From assembly GCA_030688705.1 (NCBI GenBank), contig JAUYJH010000064.1, positions 1 to 19,278 of the forward strand: a stretch of 19,278 nt of DNA, in the 5' to 3' direction. A program made the translations under genes and the position numbers. Each line of letters begins with the position of its first letter. Position 1 is the first letter of the stretch. The notes beneath the pieces were generated by a model. That model saw only the letters and a list, made by a program, of their open reading frames with translations. It made no database searches and was not told the origin of the DNA. Of this stretch, positions 1 through 7,504 are shown piece by piece. Source of the DNA: Deltaproteobacteria bacterium. Lineage in GTDB: Bacteria > UBA10199 > SPLOWO2-01-44-7.

Positions 1-300
1 CGGGAAATCCAAAAAATTCACGGCCGTTTTTTAAAGGAACCTTCGGTAACAGATGTCATAACTTTTAAAACTCCCTCTCCCCCTGTGGGAGAGGGTTGGG
101 GTGAGGGGACAATCGACATCGTCATTTCCCTGGACCAGGCCGCAATACAAGCCAAAAAACGGGGGCTAAAACTTTTTCACGAAGCGGCTCTGCTCATGTG
201 CCACGGACTTTTGCACGTGAAAGGTTACAACGACCTCACCGAAAAAGAGGCCCTCCTGATGCGCCAGAAAGAATTTGAGTGGATGATGAAAGTATTGTAA
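1..300 (+). CDS. ybeY: Endoribonuclease YbeY, 3' part (5' end outside window)
   Basis: C-terminal 99 codons of the YbeY/UPF0054 family, a metal-dependent endoribonuclease acting in 16S rRNA maturation and ribosome quality control in the cytoplasm. Visible are the family block TDVITF near the left edge, the strand DIVISL, and the metal-site block CHGLLHVKGYND. The usual motif is H-G-x-L-H-L-x-G-Y-D-H; the first two histidines are present, but the third ligand position is Asp, with Asn before it. Between TDVITF and DIVISL, where relatives have a short acidic loop ending in LGD, lies a Pro/Gly/Glu-rich segment (TPSPPVGEGWGEG) encoded by a palindromic repeat at 73-109. The frame is open from base 1 to the TAA at 298-300. 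lnt follows after 9 bases, so the two probably share a transcript, as in many proteobacteria. Confidence 0.85.
   Translation, partial: REIQKIHGRFLKEPSVTDVITFKTPSPPVGEGWGEGTIDIVISLDQAAIQAKKRGLKLFHEAALLMCHGLLHVKGYNDLTEKEALLMRQKEFEWMMKVL
73..109. repeat. Palindromic repeat element inside ybeY
   Basis: A perfect 9-bp inverted repeat, CCCTCTCCC at 73-81 and GGGAGAGGG at 87-95 with a 5-base loop, is followed by a G-rich tail TTGGGGTGAGGGG. The same unit, with the tail TAAGGGTGAGGGG, occurs in glmS at 19037-19069, which identifies it as a dispersed element rather than a local feature. It is read through in frame and adds Pro/Gly/Glu-rich residues to YbeY. Confidence 0.85.
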
Positions 301-309
301 AGGACCTTC

Positions 310-1860
310 ATGAAAAAAGTCTCTCTCGCTCTTTTTTCCGGATTACTGATCGCCCTTTCTTTTCCAACAATTCTCTTTGGCTGGCATCTCCCAAATATGG
401 GGTTTTTGGCGTGGGTCGGGTTGGTGCCGCTTATTATCGCCATCTATGAAGCCTCGCCGCGGCAGGCGTTTCAATACGGTTATTTATTCGGCCTCGTCTC
501 CTTCGGCATCTCTTGGTATTGGCTTTATAATGCACTCCATACATTCGGGCATATCCCCCCCGCCACCAGCGTTATTGTTTTAATTCTTCTGGTCGTCATG
601 ATGTCTCTCTACACCGGCGCCGCTTGCGGACTTGCCCGTTATTTTTCCTTGAAAACAAAAGTACCATTTATTCTCTGGCTCCCCATTTTTTGGGTTCTTT
701 CGGAATTTGCCAGAAATTATACCCCTTTTGGCGGTTTTCCATGGTCTCCCCTTTCGATGTCGCAAACGGGTTATCTCCCTTTGGTCCAATTTGCCGACAT
801 CACCGGCGCCTACGGTATTTCCTTTCTCCTCGTTTGGATCAACATCTGGCTCGCCTCTTCACGAGGAGCCAGGCACCTCATGAGGAGCCAGGCACCTTAT
901 GAAGTTATAACACTGCTCCTTGTTGCGCTTGTCTTGGGGTACGGATTTTATCGCCTCAATACCGTTGAGGCCCAGAGTGCAAAAGCACCTTACCTTAAGG
1001 TGGGGTTGATCCAGCCCAATATTCAGCAAAACGAAAAATGGGATGAGACAACCTTTGCCAAACAGAGAGCCATTTTTTCGAGGCTTGTCGCTAAAGTGGA
1101 AGAGAATGCCGACCTGATTATTTGGCCCGAGGCCTCGTTCACCGACAATGTCTGGCTGACCGATGACAAGCTGGCCCCGGCCGATATTGGACTTTTGACC
1201 CGGCGCGGAGAACGCCCCTATACTCTTCTGGGACTTAATTTTGTAACGGTCAAAAACAACCGAGAAAGATATTTCAACAGCGCCGCCCTTCTCGATTCAA
1301 GCGGCAACATTCTCGATAAATACCACAAAAAACATCTGGTCCCGTTTGGAGAATACAATCCTTTGCAAAAATGGCTTCCGTTCATCAAACCGGTCGCGGC
1401 CATCGGCGATTTTGAGGCGGGAGAGGCCTATTATCCCCTGACTTTGGAAAATTTTCGGATTGCCCCTCTCATCTGCTACGAAGATATTTTTCCAGAAATT
1501 GCTCGGACCATGGCACGGGCCCAAGCATCCCTTTTGATCAACATCACGAATGATGCTTGGTACGGCGTCTCTTCGGCACCCTATCAGCATTTGGCGTTGG
1601 CGGTTTTGAGAAGCATCGAGACCAAAAGAACCATGGTCCGCGCCACCAACACCGGAGTCACGGCGGTGATTCTTCCGACGGGAAAAGTGGCGATGCAATC
1701 TCCCCTGTTTGAAGAGGGAGTTGTGGTTTTTCAAACACCTTTGCTGGGCGAACAAACAGTCTACACCCGCCTTGGCGATTGGTTTGTTATTGCTTGCCTT
1801 ATTTTTACACTATGGCAACTAATACGCCTCTATGTCCAAAGAACTCAAAGATCGGTTTGA
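310..1860 (+). CDS. lnt: Apolipoprotein N-acyltransferase
   Basis: Inner-membrane enzyme adding the third acyl chain to the N-terminal Cys of lipoproteins, the last maturation step before Lol sorting. 516 residues, close to the family norm. Hydrophobic helices fill residues 1-215 (for example 4-22, 32-47, 58-75, 88-104, 118-131, 168-183, 199-213), followed by a nitrilase-type domain at about 228-480 and a final helix at 490-506. The catalytic triad is visible: Glu274 (WPEAS), Lys340 (YHKKHLVPFGEY) and Cys389 (LICYED). An AAAGGA ribosome-binding site precedes the ATG. The 3' end overlaps prfB by 29 bp. The loop between the last two N-terminal helices (about residues 185-197) is encoded by a 19-bp tandem duplication. 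Confidence 0.95.
   Translation: MKKVSLALFSGLLIALSFPTILFGWHLPNMGFLAWVGLVPLIIAIYEASPRQAFQYGYLFGLVSFGISWYWLYNALHTFGHIPPATSVIVLILLVVMMSLYTGAACGLARYFSLKTKVPFILWLPIFWVLSEFARNYTPFGGFPWSPLSMSQTGYLPLVQFADITGAYGISFLLVWINIWLASSRGARHLMRSQAPYEVITLLLVALVLGYGFYRLNTVEAQSAKAPYLKVGLIQPNIQQNEKWDETTFAKQRAIFSRLVAKVEENADLIIWPEASFTDNVWLTDDKLAPADIGLLTRRGERPYTLLGLNFVTVKNNRERYFNSAALLDSSGNILDKYHKKHLVPFGEYNPLQKWLPFIKPVAAIGDFEAGEAYYPLTLENFRIAPLICYEDIFPEIARTMARAQASLLINITNDAWYGVSSAPYQHLALAVLRSIETKRTMVRATNTGVTAVILPTGKVAMQSPLFEEGVVVFQTPLLGEQTVYTRLGDWFVIACLIFTLWQLIRLYVQRTQRSV
863..900. repeat. 19-bp tandem duplication in lnt
   Basis: Two adjacent 19-bp units, 863-881 and 882-900, begin GAGGAGCCAGGCACCT and differ at one base near their ends (TCAT against TTAT). 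They encode the hydrophilic loop SSRGARHLMRSQAPYE between two Lnt transmembrane helices. The core GCCAGGCACC is shared with the palindrome at 4001-4013, suggesting one repeat family. Confidence 0.8.
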
Positions 1861-2929
1861 CGCCTGCCAGACCAAACTGGATGATCTCTACAAACACCTC
1901 GATCTCAAAACAAAACAGACAAGAATCGATGAATTGAAGGCCCTCTCTCAAGATTCTGATTTCTGGAACGACCAGAAAAAGGCGCAAGGGTTGATGAAAG
2001 AATTAAACGACCTGAAAGCTTTGGTCGAAAAATGGGAAGGCCTAAAAAACCAGATGGACGATGTGGAGGCAACGCTCGATCTGGCGGCCGAAGATAAAAG
2101 CGGCGAGCTGGTGCAGGAAGCCTTGGGGCATTTGGCCGCCGTGGAAAAAGAGATGGAGAGACTGGAATTCCAGAAGATGCTTTCCGGAGAGCACGACAAG
2201 GCGGGGGCAATTTTGTTTATCAATGCCGGCGCCGGCGGAACCGAGGCCTGCGACTGGGCGGAAATGATCTTGCGCATGTATCGCCGCTGGTGTGATCAAC
2301 ACGGCTTCAGAAATCAGGTGGTCGATTTTACACCGGGCGACGGGGCCGGTTTTCGAAGTGCCGTTTTGACCGTGGAGGGGGATTATGCCTATGGTTTGCT
2401 GAAAGCCGAGATCGGGGTCCACCGCTTAGTCCGCATCTCTCCGTTTGACGCCAACAAACGGCGCCACACCTCTTTCGCATCGGTTTTTGTTTTGGCCGAT
2501 GTCGAAAAAGAGATCGAAATTGAAATCAATGAGGATGATTTACGTGTCGATACGTTCCGATCCGGCGGTGCCGGGGGTCAACATGTCAACAAAACCGAAT
2601 CGGCGATCCGTCTGACACATAATCCTTCCGGCATCGTCGTCGCCTGCCAGAGCGAGCGAAGCCAGCATCAAAACCGGGCTTTGGCGATGAAGCTCCTCAA
2701 GGCAAAATTGTACGAAGCCGAACTGGCAAAAAGGCAAAAGGCGAAAGACGAAATTGAAAAAACGAAAAAGAAAATCGAATGGGGCTCCCAAATCCGCTCC
2801 TACGTGATGCAACCTTACCGAATGGTCAAAGACCACCGGACCAACCTTGAGGCCGGAAACGTGGATGCCGTCATGGACGGCGACATTGATCCTTTCATCC
2901 GCAAATTTTTGATGGAGTTTACCTCCTAG
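1832..2929 (+). CDS. prfB: Peptide chain release factor 2
   Basis: RF2 decodes UGA and UAA stop codons and triggers peptidyl-tRNA hydrolysis. 365 residues, full length. The SPF anticodon-mimic tripeptide is at 203-205 (RISPFD) and the catalytic GGQ at 248-250 (GGAGGQHVNKTESA); the RF2-type ending is intact. In many bacteria RF2 needs a programmed +1 frameshift at an in-frame UGA near codon 25. Here the equivalent stretch (YKHLDLK) is read as CTC GAT CTC with no stop, so the gene lacks that autoregulation. The ATG lies inside the end of lnt with no obvious Shine-Dalgarno, suggesting translational coupling. The gene ends seven bases before a convergent gene. Confidence 0.96.
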   Translation: MSKELKDRFDACQTKLDDLYKHLDLKTKQTRIDELKALSQDSDFWNDQKKAQGLMKELNDLKALVEKWEGLKNQMDDVEATLDLAAEDKSGELVQEALGHLAAVEKEMERLEFQKMLSGEHDKAGAILFINAGAGGTEACDWAEMILRMYRRWCDQHGFRNQVVDFTPGDGAGFRSAVLTVEGDYAYGLLKAEIGVHRLVRISPFDANKRRHTSFASVFVLADVEKEIEIEINEDDLRVDTFRSGGAGGQHVNKTESAIRLTHNPSGIVVACQSERSQHQNRALAMKLLKAKLYEAELAKRQKAKDEIEKTKKKIEWGSQIRSYVMQPYRMVKDHRTNLEAGNVDAVMDGDIDPFIRKFLMEFTS

Positions 2930-2936
2930 GAAACAG

Positions 2937-4118
2937 TCAGAAAGATATATCCGCTTCCTCAATCAGGCAATCGACTTGAGAAGGCTCAAAACAGCCGCTG
3001 GCCAACAGAAACCTTCGAACGAGATCAGCAGAAGGAGGGTGTCTGACATCTCCGGCAATCCAGGAGAGCAAATCCCCGCCTCTTTCACCCCATTCCGTTA
3101 CTGGCAAAATGCCTTCATACATCACGGCAACCGCTTTCCTGGCCGCCGACAACAATTTCTCCCCGGGCGTTTTAGATTCCAGCGGCCACCCCTCCCATTC
3201 GAAAACAACTCTGGCCATCCAGTCGTCAGCCTGCCGACGGTCCCGGCAGAAAGCCCGCAATAAAATTCCCAGATGCCTGAAGAAAGTTTTTTGTTCCCTT
3301 TCAGAATCAATATCAATCGGTGGATCTCCTCCTGCTTGAATCCAGCGGTTCAAAAGGGAATCATCCCCGTTTGAATTCAAACCTTCTATTCCGCCTCTTG
3401 GGACCCTCTTCCCGCCAAACCGAAGGACTACAAAGTTACGAACCGCCACCAACACCTCATCCCATGCGTTTTTGGGGATCGTCCTCGGCCAGCCGTTTAT
3501 TTCAAACATCATCTCCAAAAGATCTTCGAAGTTTCGACGGGCTTTTTCCCGGTGAATTTCTGGATGATTGGCGACCGTTCCAAAATAAAGGATAAGCCCC
3601 AGCCAGGCATTTCTCCAATTCAGTTCCCAACTTCCCCCACTCATCTCCTGTATTTCGGGAACTACAGGATAGCGAGAAGGATCAAGCAAACAGTTAACCT
3701 CCTCACTCGTCAAAATTTGGCGCATTTTCCGACAGATAAAAACTTTCTGCGGACCGAAACCCAAATCGCCTTGTAGGATGATCCGCTCCCCTTGAGGAAA
3801 CTGCTCCCATGCCTCACAATCGAGCCAGCAGAAATAAAGGAGGCGGAATATTTCAATCCGTTTTTTTGCCACACCGGCTGAAGATTGCGAAACGCAGCCT
3901 TCCAGGGCGATAGCCTCTTCTCTGAAGCGGCCCTCTCCCAAAAAATGTCTGCAACCGGCTGCCGGCTGCTCCCATAAAAAATAGCTGTCTTGTTGCAGGC
4001 GGTGCCAGGCACCGGGATCGTCTCCAACGGTATGCGTCCCCTCCGGAACAAAACAGGGAGAGAGCATCGCCGTCGATGAAAACAACCATTGGTATTCGCT
4101 GAAAAGTGCTATTCCCAT
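2937..4118 (-). CDS. Uncharacterised 393-residue protein
   Basis: I do not recognise this protein. It is soluble-looking, Trp- and Arg-rich, with no signal peptide, no convincing transmembrane helix and no nucleotide-binding motif. Cys residues are scattered (for example FCWLDCEAW, GCRHF, FICRK) without a clear metal-site spacing. The C-terminal half (about 200-393) looks like a helical fold. The first 45 residues look least protein-like and include PGAWHRL, encoded by the GGTGCCAGGCACC palindrome. A later start is therefore possible, although the ATG at 4118 has AAGG a few bases upstream. It lies 48 bp downstream of xerD on the same strand and converges on prfB. Coding status rests on the length of the open frame and the close packing with neighbours. 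Confidence 0.6.
   Translation of the reverse strand: MGIALFSEYQWLFSSTAMLSPCFVPEGTHTVGDDPGAWHRLQQDSYFLWEQPAAGCRHFLGEGRFREEAIALEGCVSQSSAGVAKKRIEIFRLLYFCWLDCEAWEQFPQGERIILQGDLGFGPQKVFICRKMRQILTSEEVNCLLDPSRYPVVPEIQEMSGGSWELNWRNAWLGLILYFGTVANHPEIHREKARRNFEDLLEMMFEINGWPRTIPKNAWDEVLVAVRNFVVLRFGGKRVPRGGIEGLNSNGDDSLLNRWIQAGGDPPIDIDSEREQKTFFRHLGILLRAFCRDRRQADDWMARVVFEWEGWPLESKTPGEKLLSAARKAVAVMYEGILPVTEWGERGGDLLSWIAGDVRHPPSADLVRRFLLASGCFEPSQVDCLIEEADISF
4001..4013. repeat. 13-bp palindrome GGTGCCAGGCACC
   Basis: A perfect palindrome around a central A, read in frame in the 393-residue gene (PGAWHR). Its right arm GCCAGGCACC is also present twice in lnt at 863-900. Probably a fragment of a dispersed repeat family. 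Confidence 0.6.
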
Positions 4119-4124
4119 ATAAGC

Positions 4125-4161
4125 CTTGTTTTACCTAGTTTAGACGATGGGTAAAAACAAG
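4125..4161 (-). promoter_or_regulatory. Hairpin upstream of the 393-residue gene
   Basis: Read on the minus strand, CTTGTTTTTACC pairs with GGTAAAACAAG: 11 bp with one bulged T and a loop of about 14 bases. The arm ends seven bases before the ATG at 4118, and the weak AAGG ribosome-binding site straddles its foot, so the structure could limit translation. No T-run follows, so it is not a standard Rho-independent terminator for xerD. Confidence 0.35.
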
Positions 4162-4166
4162 AAAAT

Positions 4167-5102
4167 TCAGGATCGCGGGTGGAATTTATCGTAAAGGGAT
4201 TTAAGATGGGTGGAAGAGACATGGGTGTAGATTTCGGTTGTGGAAACATCGGAATGGCCCAGCATGGTTTGCACGCTCCGCAAATCGGCTCCGTTTTCAA
4301 TCAAATGGGTGGCAAACGAGTGGCGAAACATGTGCGGGGTCACTTTTTTCCCCAGTTTCGCCCTTCGGGCAACGGCGTTTAAAATTTGCCAAATTCTCTG
4401 GCGTGTCAATCCCCTTCCGCTTTTTGAAATAAACAGGGCTTCCGATATTTTTTTGGGGGTGATGGCAGGCCTTGCCTCTTCCAGATATTTTTTGAAGGAA
4501 TCCAGCGCCGCCCTTCCTAGCGGCACCACGCGCTCTCTGGAGCCCTTTCCGAAAGCCAAAAGAAAACCGGCTTCGCAATTCACATGGCCTACTTTAAGCC
4601 CCGTCAATTCGGAAACGCGCAATCCCGCGGCGTAAAGAAGCTGTAATATGCAATGGTCGCGCATTCCATGAGGGGTTCGTTGATCGCAGGCGGCCAGCAT
4701 CTGATCGATCTCAAAAAGCCGCAAAAAGCCGGGGAGTTTCTTAAGCATCTTCGGAAAATCAATTTGCCCCGTCGGATTTTTTTTCAAACGATTTTCTTTG
4801 ACCAAAAAGGAAAAAAGGCCGCGGATCGTCACCAGATTTCTGGCCACGCTTCTCCCCTTCAATTTTTTGGCATGCAAAAAAATAAGAAAAGATAACAGAT
4901 CGGTATCTTTCACATCCGCGGGCCCACCCCATTTTTGAAGACGGGCAAAATCGATAAAGCGGTGCAAATCTCTGGAATAAGCCTCCAAAGAATTGGGGCT
5001 CAACCGTTTTTCCACTCTCAAGTGGTTCAGATAAAAATCGAAGGCTTCATTCCAACCTTCAGTCGCCGGGATCCTTCGCTGACGCTCAGGATGACTCTGC
5101 AT
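4167..5102 (-). CDS. xerD: Site-specific tyrosine recombinase, XerD type
   Basis: Tyrosine recombinase of the kind that resolves chromosome dimers at dif together with XerC. 311 residues, against about 298 in E. coli XerD. The N-terminal SAM-like core-binding domain is at about 18-105 and the catalytic domain at about 125-305. Active-site residues visible: Arg162 (AAGLRVSEL), Lys186 (GKGSRERVVP), His257 and Arg260 (HMFRHSFATH), His283 (LGHSDVSTTE) and Tyr292 (IYTHVSS). LGHSDVSTTEIYTHV and the ending HPRS favour XerD over XerC. The first 13 or so residues (MQSHPERQRRIPA) are encoded by a dispersed repeat at 5068-5096 and are not family sequence. The recognisable domain begins near residue 18, so the repeat supplies most of the extra length. 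Divergent from the EI24-like gene, 45 bp apart. Confidence 0.92.
   Translation of the reverse strand: MQSHPERQRRIPATEGWNEAFDFYLNHLRVEKRLSPNSLEAYSRDLHRFIDFARLQKWGGPADVKDTDLLSFLIFLHAKKLKGRSVARNLVTIRGLFSFLVKENRLKKNPTGQIDFPKMLKKLPGFLRLFEIDQMLAACDQRTPHGMRDHCILQLLYAAGLRVSELTGLKVGHVNCEAGFLLAFGKGSRERVVPLGRAALDSFKKYLEEARPAITPKKISEALFISKSGRGLTRQRIWQILNAVARRAKLGKKVTPHMFRHSFATHLIENGADLRSVQTMLGHSDVSTTEIYTHVSSTHLKSLYDKFHPRS
5068..5096. repeat. Repeat element at the xerD N-terminus
   Basis: On the minus strand the element reads AGTCATCCTGAGCGTCAGCG followed by AAGGATCCC, an imperfect palindrome of a type I recall as common in environmental bacterial genomes. It starts just after the xerD ATG and encodes SHPERQRRIP. 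The recall is from memory; only its imperfect dyad and its position are seen here. Confidence 0.6.
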
Positions 5103-5147
5103 AAAATGTCCTTTATTGTGGAGTCATTCTAATTTACAAGGGTTCTC

Positions 5148-5951
5148 ATGTCGAGGATTTCCGATTTTTTTGCGGGGTTTCGTCATTTGGGAAAAGGTTT
5201 TTCATTCCTTTTTTCCCATCCCTCTTTGTGGATTTGGGTTTTAATCCCATGGACTATCGCCCTTCTCATGCTCGCTGTCAGTTGGGGGCTGTTCGTTTAC
5301 TATTATCCTGATTTTTATCAATTTCTTCTGTCTCATGTCGGATTGGGGGAACTTGTCCGCAATGAAGGTTTTTGGGCCGCTTTGGGCTTTGCCGGGCTTT
5401 GGACCTTAAAACAGATTTTAAAACTTTTTATTTTTCTGCTCGGTTTGGTTTTCCTCTCCATTTTGGCTTTTGTGGCCTATCTGATTCTTTCCGCGCCGTT
5501 TCTTGATCTGTTGGCCGAGAAAGTGACCCTGCTGGTGCAGGGGGTAGAAGCGCCCCCGTTCCAATGGGGCCGGTTTTTCAAAAGTCTCGGACAGACCCTC
5601 ATCGTGGAGAGCAAAAAAGCATCCCTCTTTCTCATTTTTCCCCTCCTTTTGGCTGTTTTAAACTTTATACCGGTAGCGGGTGGGGCCCTTTATGTTGTAA
5701 TGACGTTTTTATTCGGCATGTGGACCCTTGGATTTATTACAGCCGACTATCCGATGGGGCACCAGTTGATTCCCTTTAAAGAGCGCCTGCAGTGGGCCAA
5801 AAAAAATAAATACACCCTGATCGGCTTCGGCATCCCCTTTTTGATCCCCTTCGCCCCCCTTTTACTGCAAGCCCCAATGGTCGTCGGCGGCACTTTGCTT
5901 TATCACTCAATCGCCCTACGCATATTGCGCAATAGTAATTCCGGATTGTAA
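5148..5951 (+). CDS. EI24/CysZ-like integral membrane protein
   Basis: 267 residues, strongly hydrophobic, with the length and pattern of the EI24 domain family (PF07264), which includes CysZ sulfate permease. Likely membrane segments: 28-50, 76-92, 92-116 and 157-195 (a long paired stretch), plus a C-terminal pair around 223-255. The stretch YPMGHQLIPFKERLQWAKKN, then a Gly/Pro-rich hydrophobic end, is the typical C-terminal block of the family. The ATG has AAGGG five bases upstream. No cysteine-biosynthesis gene is adjacent, so sulfate transport cannot be assumed. The last 49 bp overlap the end of dsbD on the opposite strand. Confidence 0.8.
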   Translation: MSRISDFFAGFRHLGKGFSFLFSHPSLWIWVLIPWTIALLMLAVSWGLFVYYYPDFYQFLLSHVGLGELVRNEGFWAALGFAGLWTLKQILKLFIFLLGLVFLSILAFVAYLILSAPFLDLLAEKVTLLVQGVEAPPFQWGRFFKSLGQTLIVESKKASLFLIFPLLLAVLNFIPVAGGALYVVMTFLFGMWTLGFITADYPMGHQLIPFKERLQWAKKNKYTLIGFGIPFLIPFAPLLLQAPMVVGGTLLYHSIALRILRNSNSGL

Positions 5952-7504
5952 GAGACCACCGATAAATCTTTCAAAACTTTTCCATCGGGAGATACAAAAA
6001 GAAGCGTCGGCCAACCGACCACCTTGTATTTGGCTAGAACACGCTCCACCTCCGGATTGCCGCTAAACGTGGCATCGATGCGCACCGGCACCATCTGTTT
6101 CAAAAGAGAGACCACCTCCGGCTTTCTGAAAAACCCGATCTCCAACTCTTTGCACGGGGCGCACCAGTCGGCGTAAAAATCGATGAGCACAATCTTGTTT
6201 TCCCGACGTCCCAATTCCAGCCCGATCGGCTCGGAGTCAATCCATATCACCTGTTCCGACCGCTGGTATCCAAACCAAGCCAGCCCTTTTTCCAGAGGAA
6301 CCACCGTGTTCAGATAAAAAAGCGAGATGCCGAAAAGAACCAGTCCCATCGCCCGCTTGGCCCAGACGCTCAACGGGAATCGGCGAAACCGCCCCTGCAA
6401 GGTTCCATAACCGGTGCCCAGAATGACAAACAACACACCCATCCCGAGCGCGTAGACCCAAAGAAGGATAAACCCCTGCAGATAATTCTGGTTTCCGGCG
6501 ACAAACAACAGGAGAGACCCGACCACCGGCCCGGCGCACGGCGCCGCCAGCAAACCCGCCGCAGCGCCGGAGACAAAAGCTCCGATTCTGCCGTGGCCTT
6601 TAATGTGGTTCAACCGATGACGCAAAACTTTCGGTAAATGAATTTCGTAAAAGCCGAACATCGAAAGACTCAACGCGAAAAAGAGGATCGCCAAAGAAAT
6701 AACCACCCATTTTGCCTGAAATACAAAACCGAGACTCTTTCCCAAAGCCACGGCCAAAACCCCAAGCCCCGCGTAGGTGATCGCCAACCCCAAAACCAGA
6801 TAAATCGACAAAAGAAGATTTTTGCGGACCGGATGCTGGGCACGCACCCCGATAATCATGAGAGTGATCGGAATGAGGGGCAAAACACAGGGGGTGAGCG
6901 ACGTCAAAACACCCCCCAAGAAGACGACGATCAGCACCACCCACCACCCCTGCTCCAGAATTTTCGAAAAATCCTGTGTGTGCAAAAGATATTTCCATGA
7001 GGATTGCTTCGGATCAGAAAGGGTAGAGATGTTATGCTCGCGGGAATCGGAAACGCCCCCCCCCACATGAACACGAAACGTCACCAGATGTTTTTCCTCG
7101 GGATAGCAAAGCGTGGCGGAACACCCCTGCAGTTTGACCAGCGCTTCCAGAAGCCTCTCTCCGGAAGAGGCCGAGGCGGGGACTTCCAGGACAACATCCA
7201 CCACAGCATCCCCCTTGAAAATCTCCTTTTTCTTTTTGAAAAAAGGGTCTTCGTAAATCTCATGGTGAGGATATTGGATATTTTTGACCTTTAGGCCTTC
7301 CAAGTTCAAAAACTCGATCTCTGTTTTATCTTTATAAATGAAATAACCGGGGGGAATTTCTATCTGAAGCGGGATGGTTGTTGTTTGGCCCGGAACGATT
7401 TCAACGGGGTCGGCGGATAAAACGCGAAAAGGACTTTTCTCTTGCGCCAAAACGCCAGAGGAGAAGAACAAAAAGGCCAAAAATCCCAAAAATTTCCACC
7501 GCAT
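5903..7504 (-). CDS. dsbD: Thiol:disulfide interchange protein DsbD
   Basis: Inner-membrane reductant conduit that carries electrons from cytoplasmic thioredoxin to periplasmic thiol proteins. 533 residues, near the E. coli length. Signal peptide 1-20 (ending SSGVLA). N-terminal immunoglobulin-like domain about 25-150 with Cys128 and Cys133 (GCSATLCYPE). Membrane domain about 185-405 with Cys206 (LTPCVLPL) and Cys323 (AAPCAGPV). C-terminal thioredoxin domain about 420-533 with Cys448/Cys451 (DWCAPC) and cis-Pro499 (GWPTLLF). All six working cysteines are present. It is the last gene of a three-gene minus-strand unit; its first 104 bp overlap the metalloprotease gene in another frame, so it is probably translationally coupled. 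Its 3' end overlaps the EI24-like gene. Confidence 0.95.
   Translation of the reverse strand: MRWKFLGFLAFLFFSSGVLAQEKSPFRVLSADPVEIVPGQTTTIPLQIEIPPGYFIYKDKTEIEFLNLEGLKVKNIQYPHHEIYEDPFFKKKKEIFKGDAVVDVVLEVPASASSGERLLEALVKLQGCSATLCYPEEKHLVTFRVHVGGGVSDSREHNISTLSDPKQSSWKYLLHTQDFSKILEQGWWVVLIVVFLGGVLTSLTPCVLPLIPITLMIIGVRAQHPVRKNLLLSIYLVLGLAITYAGLGVLAVALGKSLGFVFQAKWVVISLAILFFALSLSMFGFYEIHLPKVLRHRLNHIKGHGRIGAFVSGAAAGLLAAPCAGPVVGSLLLFVAGNQNYLQGFILLWVYALGMGVLFVILGTGYGTLQGRFRRFPLSVWAKRAMGLVLFGISLFYLNTVVPLEKGLAWFGYQRSEQVIWIDSEPIGLELGRRENKIVLIDFYADWCAPCKELEIGFFRKPEVVSLLKQMVPVRIDATFSGNPEVERVLAKYKVVGWPTLLFVSPDGKVLKDLSVVSYNPELLLRNMRRAIE

Noticed and set aside
73..109. Rho-independent terminator in ybeY
   Set aside because: The hairpin is strong but is followed by a G-rich tail rather than T residues, lies inside an intact reading frame, and recurs in glmS.
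1832..1920. Programmed +1 frameshift in prfB
   Set aside because: The frame is continuous through the usual frameshift position (CTC GAT CTC). The TGA nearby at 1858-1860 is the lnt stop in a different frame.
4167..5102. Integron or phage integrase
   Set aside because: The sequence is XerD-like in size and motifs, and no attachment-site duplication, tRNA or phage genes are nearby.
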